NCBI GenBank assembly: GCA_020354085.1
Contig: CP070641.1
Location: forward strand, 1,915,757-1,922,540
Direction of reading: 5' to 3'
DNA length: 6,784 bases
Source of the DNA: Pseudomonadota bacterium
GTDB lineage: Bacteria; Pseudomonadota; Gammaproteobacteria; Acidiferrobacterales; Sulfurifustaceae
The translations under genes and the position numbers were made by a program. Positions 4,995 through 6,784 of this stretch are shown piece after piece. The notes beneath the pieces were generated by a model. It saw nothing but the letters and a program-made list of their open reading frames with translations, ran no database searches and was not told where the DNA came from. Position 1 is the first letter of the stretch. Every line of letters starts with the position of its first letter.

Positions 4995-6620
4995 ATGTTC
5001 GTCGCTGCCTATCGCTGGTTGGATCGCAACGTCTTCGAGCTTGGGCGGGAGTTGCGTTTTTCCTACCTGCCGCCGCTCATGGTTTACATGGCGGCCGGCA
5101 TCTCGGGCCTGACCGGGATCGTCGGCACCTTCTTCGTCAAAGAGTATTTGGGTCTTTCCGCGGCGTTCTTGGCGGCCCTGGGCTTTTGGGCCGGCATCCC
5201 GTGGGCGCTCAAGATGCCGCTTGGTCATCTGGTCGATCTGATCTGGCGTTGGAAGAGCTGGCTGGTATGGCTGGGCGCGGGGCTGATCACCGTGAGCCTG
5301 CTTATTATGGTGGCGCTCATTGGTGACCGGGAGGCCATGGTCGCCATCATGCCGGCCGAGGCCTGGTACGTGGTGGCCGTGTTGCTCGCGCCGGTCGGTT
5401 ACGTCGTGCAGGACGCGGTCGCTGATGCGATGACGGTTGAGGCCGTCCCGCGCGTCGACGCCAACGGTCAACCGCTCGATCCGGCCACGCGCAAGCTCAT
5501 GCATACCACCATGCAGACCCTGGGGCGTGTGGCCATCATCGGCGGTACCGTACTCGTCGCGCTGATCAATCTCTATCTCTTTTCCGGCGCGCGAAACCTT
5601 CCGCAAGAACAGATCGCGGAAATCTATCGAAATGTTTATTTGATGGCGCTCGCCATTCCCGTGATCTCGGTGCTCGGCGTGGTACTGGCGGGAATTATCA
5701 AGGTACGCGACCGGCGTCGGCTGTTGCGCCGGGGATTGTCGGCCGCGCAAGTAACGGAGCTCATGTACGAACGTGTCGAGTCGACCGCGCCCAACTGGTG
5801 GATCTTGGGTGGCAGCTTGTTATTCGTCGTATTCACGCTCACGGTTGGCCTCAACGGGGTTCCGTACAGCGAAGAGATCGTGTTCGCCGGGTCATTTGCG
5901 ATCGTTACGTTCCTGATCGTGCGTCTGACGCGTGCGCTCGACGCCGACGCGCGCGCCACCTTGGTCGGTACCGCTGTGGTGATATTCGTGTTTCGCGCCA
6001 TTCCCGGGCCTGGCCCCGGCGTGACCTGGTGGATGATCGACGAGCTCAAGTTCGACCAGCACTTCCTCTCCGTGCTTTCGCTGATTGGCAGCACGCTCAC
6101 GCTCTTCGGCATGTTCCTGTTTCGCCGTTTCATGGCCGAGCGCTCCATCGCCTATGTGGTCGGCTTTCTCACGCTTGCCGGCTTTTTTCTGGCGCTACCT
6201 ATCGTCGGGATGTATTACGGCCTGCATGAGTGGGCCGCCGCGCGCACGGGTGGCGTGATGGACGCGCGCTTTATCGCGCTCGTCGATACCGCGCTCGAAT
6301 CGCCGCTTGGCCAGATTGCCATGATCCCGATGCTTGCGTGGATCGCCAATTCAGCGCCGGCCAATCTCAAGGCGACTTACTTCGCAGTCATGGCCTCGTT
6401 CACCAATTTGGCGTTGTCGCTTTCGCAGCTCGGTACCAAGTATCTCAATCAGTTTTACATTGTTACGCGCGAGGTACGCGATCGCACCAATGGCATCGTG
6501 CAGACACCGGCCGATTACGGTCAGTTGGGTGATCTGCTCATCGTGCAGACGCTCATCGCGTTGGCCCTGCCTTTCGCTGCGATTCTCGTTGCCCGCCTGG
6601 CAAAATTCCGCAGCGGTTGA
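4995..6620 (+). CDS. MFS-type transporter resembling the folate-biopterin/BT1 family
   Basis: A 541-residue inner-membrane protein with about 12-14 hydrophobic segments. Motifs recall the folate-biopterin transporter (FBT/BT1) branch of the major facilitator superfamily: WALKMPLGHLVD at 70-81 (family: W-x-x-KP-x-x-G-x-x-D), QDAVADAMTVE at 139-149 (family: D-x3-D-x3-VE, in a helix), and an anciently related C-terminal half with MIPMLAWIANSAPANLK at 443-459 before a Ser/Asn-rich helix at 465-482. An extended polar linker (150-172) and a cytoplasmic loop at 236-266 separate helices. The substrate cannot be named; the branch includes transporters for folates and pterins but also many unstudied members. 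Start: the ATG at 4995 has GGAA about 6 bases upstream. A GTG at 4935 would add 20 non-hydrophobic residues, and an in-frame stop at 4899 limits extension. It is transcribed away from the atp operon and ends 9 bases from the next gene's stop. Membrane transporter: near certain; family: moderate. Confidence 0.8.
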   Translation: MFVAAYRWLDRNVFELGRELRFSYLPPLMVYMAAGISGLTGIVGTFFVKEYLGLSAAFLAALGFWAGIPWALKMPLGHLVDLIWRWKSWLVWLGAGLITVSLLIMVALIGDREAMVAIMPAEAWYVVAVLLAPVGYVVQDAVADAMTVEAVPRVDANGQPLDPATRKLMHTTMQTLGRVAIIGGTVLVALINLYLFSGARNLPQEQIAEIYRNVYLMALAIPVISVLGVVLAGIIKVRDRRRLLRRGLSAAQVTELMYERVESTAPNWWILGGSLLFVVFTLTVGLNGVPYSEEIVFAGSFAIVTFLIVRLTRALDADARATLVGTAVVIFVFRAIPGPGPGVTWWMIDELKFDQHFLSVLSLIGSTLTLFGMFLFRRFMAERSIAYVVGFLTLAGFFLALPIVGMYYGLHEWAAARTGGVMDARFIALVDTALESPLGQIAMIPMLAWIANSAPANLKATYFAVMASFTNLALSLSQLGTKYLNQFYIVTREVRDRTNGIVQTPADYGQLGDLLIVQTLIALALPFAAILVARLAKFRSG

Positions 6621-6629
6621 TCGACTGCG

Positions 6630-6784
6630 CTATTCGAATCGGTAGCCGCGTTCGATCTGCTCGCGCGTGAGCACGCCATAGATACGCGCCGCGCCGCTCG
6701 CCGCAACACCCGTTACGTAGACCGCATCGCTGTTCGATTTGTCGAGCATATCGAGCGCCTCATGCAGCGTTGCCTGCAGCTCGA
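6630..6784 (-). CDS. C-terminal end of a CBS-domain protein, probably a ClC chloride channel (partial)
   Basis: Fifty codons run from the window edge to a TAG at 6630-6632; the 5' part lies outside. The peptide has a helix LHEALDMLDKSNSDAVYVT, a variable turn (GVAASGAAR) and IYGVLTREQIERGYRFE at the end. The pattern, a helix ending in xALDxLD, then a strand DAVYV, then (I/V)xGVLTRxxIxxxY, is that of the second half of a CBS domain. Ending a protein with it in this form is common in bacterial ClC-type chloride channels with two C-terminal CBS domains. CBS domain: fairly sure; ClC: plausible only. Other CBS proteins cannot be excluded. The gene converges on the transporter with 9 bases between stops and no clear terminator hairpin. 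Confidence 0.62.
   Translation of the reverse strand, partial: ELQATLHEALDMLDKSNSDAVYVTGVAASGAARIYGVLTREQIERGYRFE

Noticed and set aside
4992..5750. 252-codon minus-strand frame, and a second at 5636-6148, over the transporter
   Set aside because: Antisense shadows of a clear multi-helix membrane protein; products are hydrophilic with no known motif.

Overview
The window reads as chromosomal DNA of a GC-rich, Gram-negative proteobacterium, most probably a gammaproteobacterium. The evidence is two lipoproteins with signal peptidase II lipoboxes (one of the Slp outer-membrane family), a single-b-subunit F0 operon whose a and b subunits closely resemble the E. coli proteins, and a bacterial RRM protein with an RGG tail. 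No species-level assignment is possible from the sequence alone. I see no mobile element, tRNA, rRNA or CRISPR array, and no system that is clearly new to biology.

Layout from left to right. (1) 22-1418, minus strand: an Slp-family lipoprotein gene with a Tyr/Trp/Pro-rich tail, preceded on the same strand by a YceI-like lipoprotein gene; both products are probably envelope proteins. (2) 1419-1807: a divergent, very GC-rich intergenic stretch with a possible promoter and a structured leader for the next gene. (3) 1808-2179, plus strand: a small RRM RNA-binding protein with a Gly/Arg-rich tail, followed by a strong hairpin (2202-2232) that probably ends transcription from both sides. (4) 2285-4278, minus strand: the F0 part of ATP synthase in the order atpI-atpB-atpE-atpF, with spacers of 19-25 bases and thus very probably one transcript. 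(5) 4279-4994: a long intergenic region, partly AT-richer than its surroundings, with short repeats and a palindrome but no convincing gene. (6) 4995-6620, plus strand: a 12-14-helix transporter resembling the folate-biopterin/BT1 branch of the major facilitator superfamily. (7) 6630-6784, minus strand: the last 50 codons of a CBS-domain protein, probably a ClC-type chloride channel, ending 9 bases from the transporter's stop.

The most notable point is that the F0 operon stops after atpF. In most gammaproteobacteria atpF is followed at once by atpH-A-G-D-C (F1) and atpI is preceded by rsmG/parA/parB. Here a terminator-like hairpin and a convergent RRM gene follow, and a transporter lies upstream. 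The four F0 genes encode the rotor ring (c), the stator channel (a), the peripheral stalk (b) and the assembly helper AtpI, so F1 must be encoded elsewhere if this enzyme works. The c subunit also carries unusual residues around its ion-binding carboxylate. The remaining genes look like ordinary, independently transcribed units.
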